Origin: Tetraselmis striata
Taxonomy: Eukaryota; Chlorophyta; Chlorodendrophyceae; Chlorodendrales; Chlorodendraceae
Assembly: GCA_006384855.1 (NCBI GenBank)
Contig: VCJN01002014.1
Span: forward strand, 47,275-111,274
Direction: 5' to 3'
Length of the DNA stretch: 64,000 bases
A program made the translations under genes and the position numbers. The notes under the pieces were generated by a model that saw only the letters and a list, made by a program, of their open reading frames with translations, had not been told where the DNA came from and did not search any database. Of the stretch, positions 63,243-64,000 are shown in pieces. Every line of letters begins with the position of its first letter. Positions within the stretch are counted from its first letter, which is position 1.

Positions 63243-64000
63243 GTGAGTGCCGCTGTGTGTAGTTGGCCGTTTCCCCCCCTTTTGGTCGCTGGCCATGACC
63301 CTGCGTGACCCCCTACTGAAGCCCACATTGGCATGGTGTACTACTTTCTCTGCAACTGCTGGGACTATTTCCCACTAGTGAATAATGAGTCAGATTTCCA
63401 AGCCCAACTTTGACCCAGGGTTCTGAAACCCAAACTTGGCCTCATTGGCCCAAGGGATCGATGCTTCGTTCATAGGACCAGCTTCGATGTAGTTCAATTA
63501 CCAATGGCATTATCAAGAGCGTTTGGGATAACGGAACGTGTGTTTTTTCCCCTGGTGGGGCCTGGATTTTCGCTCACGGATTTAAGTGTTAGTGCGAATG
63601 TGAGTCCGCCACCCCAATACCCTAAAACCCAAATCAGACATCATTGACCCTTACCCGTTCAATCCAGACGCCACACGCGCAGAATAAAATTGCCAAAGCC
63701 TAAATCGTACATTACCTATAACAAACCATGGAGAATCTCGACATATAACCCTAAAGGTTCCACCCTGTAAATCTCAGCCCTAAATAGATGAAAACGAATT
63801 CAACCTCCTGAATTCCCCACGACCCCACCTGGGACATCTAATTTATATATATCATTCCCCAGAATTCCACCTTCAATCTCAGGCGAGACATGGTAATTAT
63901 ATATTGAAGCTGTATCAACTGGATACATATATCATTTCTCTTTTTTATTAGTTTGCTCCAGCTGGGAGGTTGTGACCCATTTGGAAGATGGGCCGAGAAT
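63243..64000. other. AT-rich right end, no gene seen
   Basis: If 62999-63242 is an exon, this starts as its intron. Several 'accctaaa'-like words occur at 63620-63790. No exon recognised before the window ends. Confidence 0.4.

Overview
This window is nuclear DNA of a green alga (Chlorophyta), probably a core chlorophyte. Genes are split by many short introns whose donors are mostly GTGCG/GTGAG/GTACG. A TGTAA motif, the usual algal poly(A) signal, lies downstream of several stops. Coding exons are GC-rich, while intergenic DNA is AT-richer and full of repeats. The plastid genes are plant-type: a ferrochelatase with a light-harvesting-like tail and a plant-type phytoene desaturase. I cannot name the species.

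Layout. 1-660: an ~80-bp satellite. 1109-8773 (minus): an armadillo-like protein gene with a ~110-bp satellite in one intron. 9526-10969 (plus): a fringe/C1GALT-like (GT31-type) glycosyltransferase. 11-18.9 kb: gene-poor, with a segmental tandem duplication carrying a SINE-like insertion, one hypothetical exon and a decayed ankyrin-type gene. 18955-20309 (minus): holocytochrome c synthase. 21-24.2 kb: two inverted fragments of a retroelement-associated nuclease-like protein. 24.2-33.5 kb: gene-poor, with several tandem duplications and a DIRS-like gag remnant. 34389-39535 (plus): a complete poly(A)-binding protein gene in 11 exons. 39926-42860: a young 5'-truncated LINE with a 17-bp target-site duplication. 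44053-46005 (minus): ferrochelatase. 46864-47937 (minus): a DIRS-like RNase H remnant with its terminal sequence. 49149-51861 (plus): phytoene desaturase. 52142-53950 (minus): a second GT31-type gene with the same exon plan as the first. 54796-61962 (plus): a many-exon coiled-coil protein of unknown function, with a MITE-like element in one intron. 62.6 kb: a second, very short copy of the LINE 3' end.

The housekeeping genes do not form a pathway or cluster. Two touch tetrapyrrole/heme biology (ferrochelatase in the plastid, holocytochrome c synthase in mitochondria) and one carotenoid synthesis, as expected for a photosynthetic eukaryote. The most interesting material is in the repeats. A LINE and a SINE-like element share the same 3' tail motif (tgtcccggggcgaa). 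The LINE sits inside a dispersed repeat family that occupies introns. Long C or G homopolymers sit inside introns, often directly after the 5' splice site. Exon coordinates below were derived by hand from reading frames, splice sites and phase continuity.
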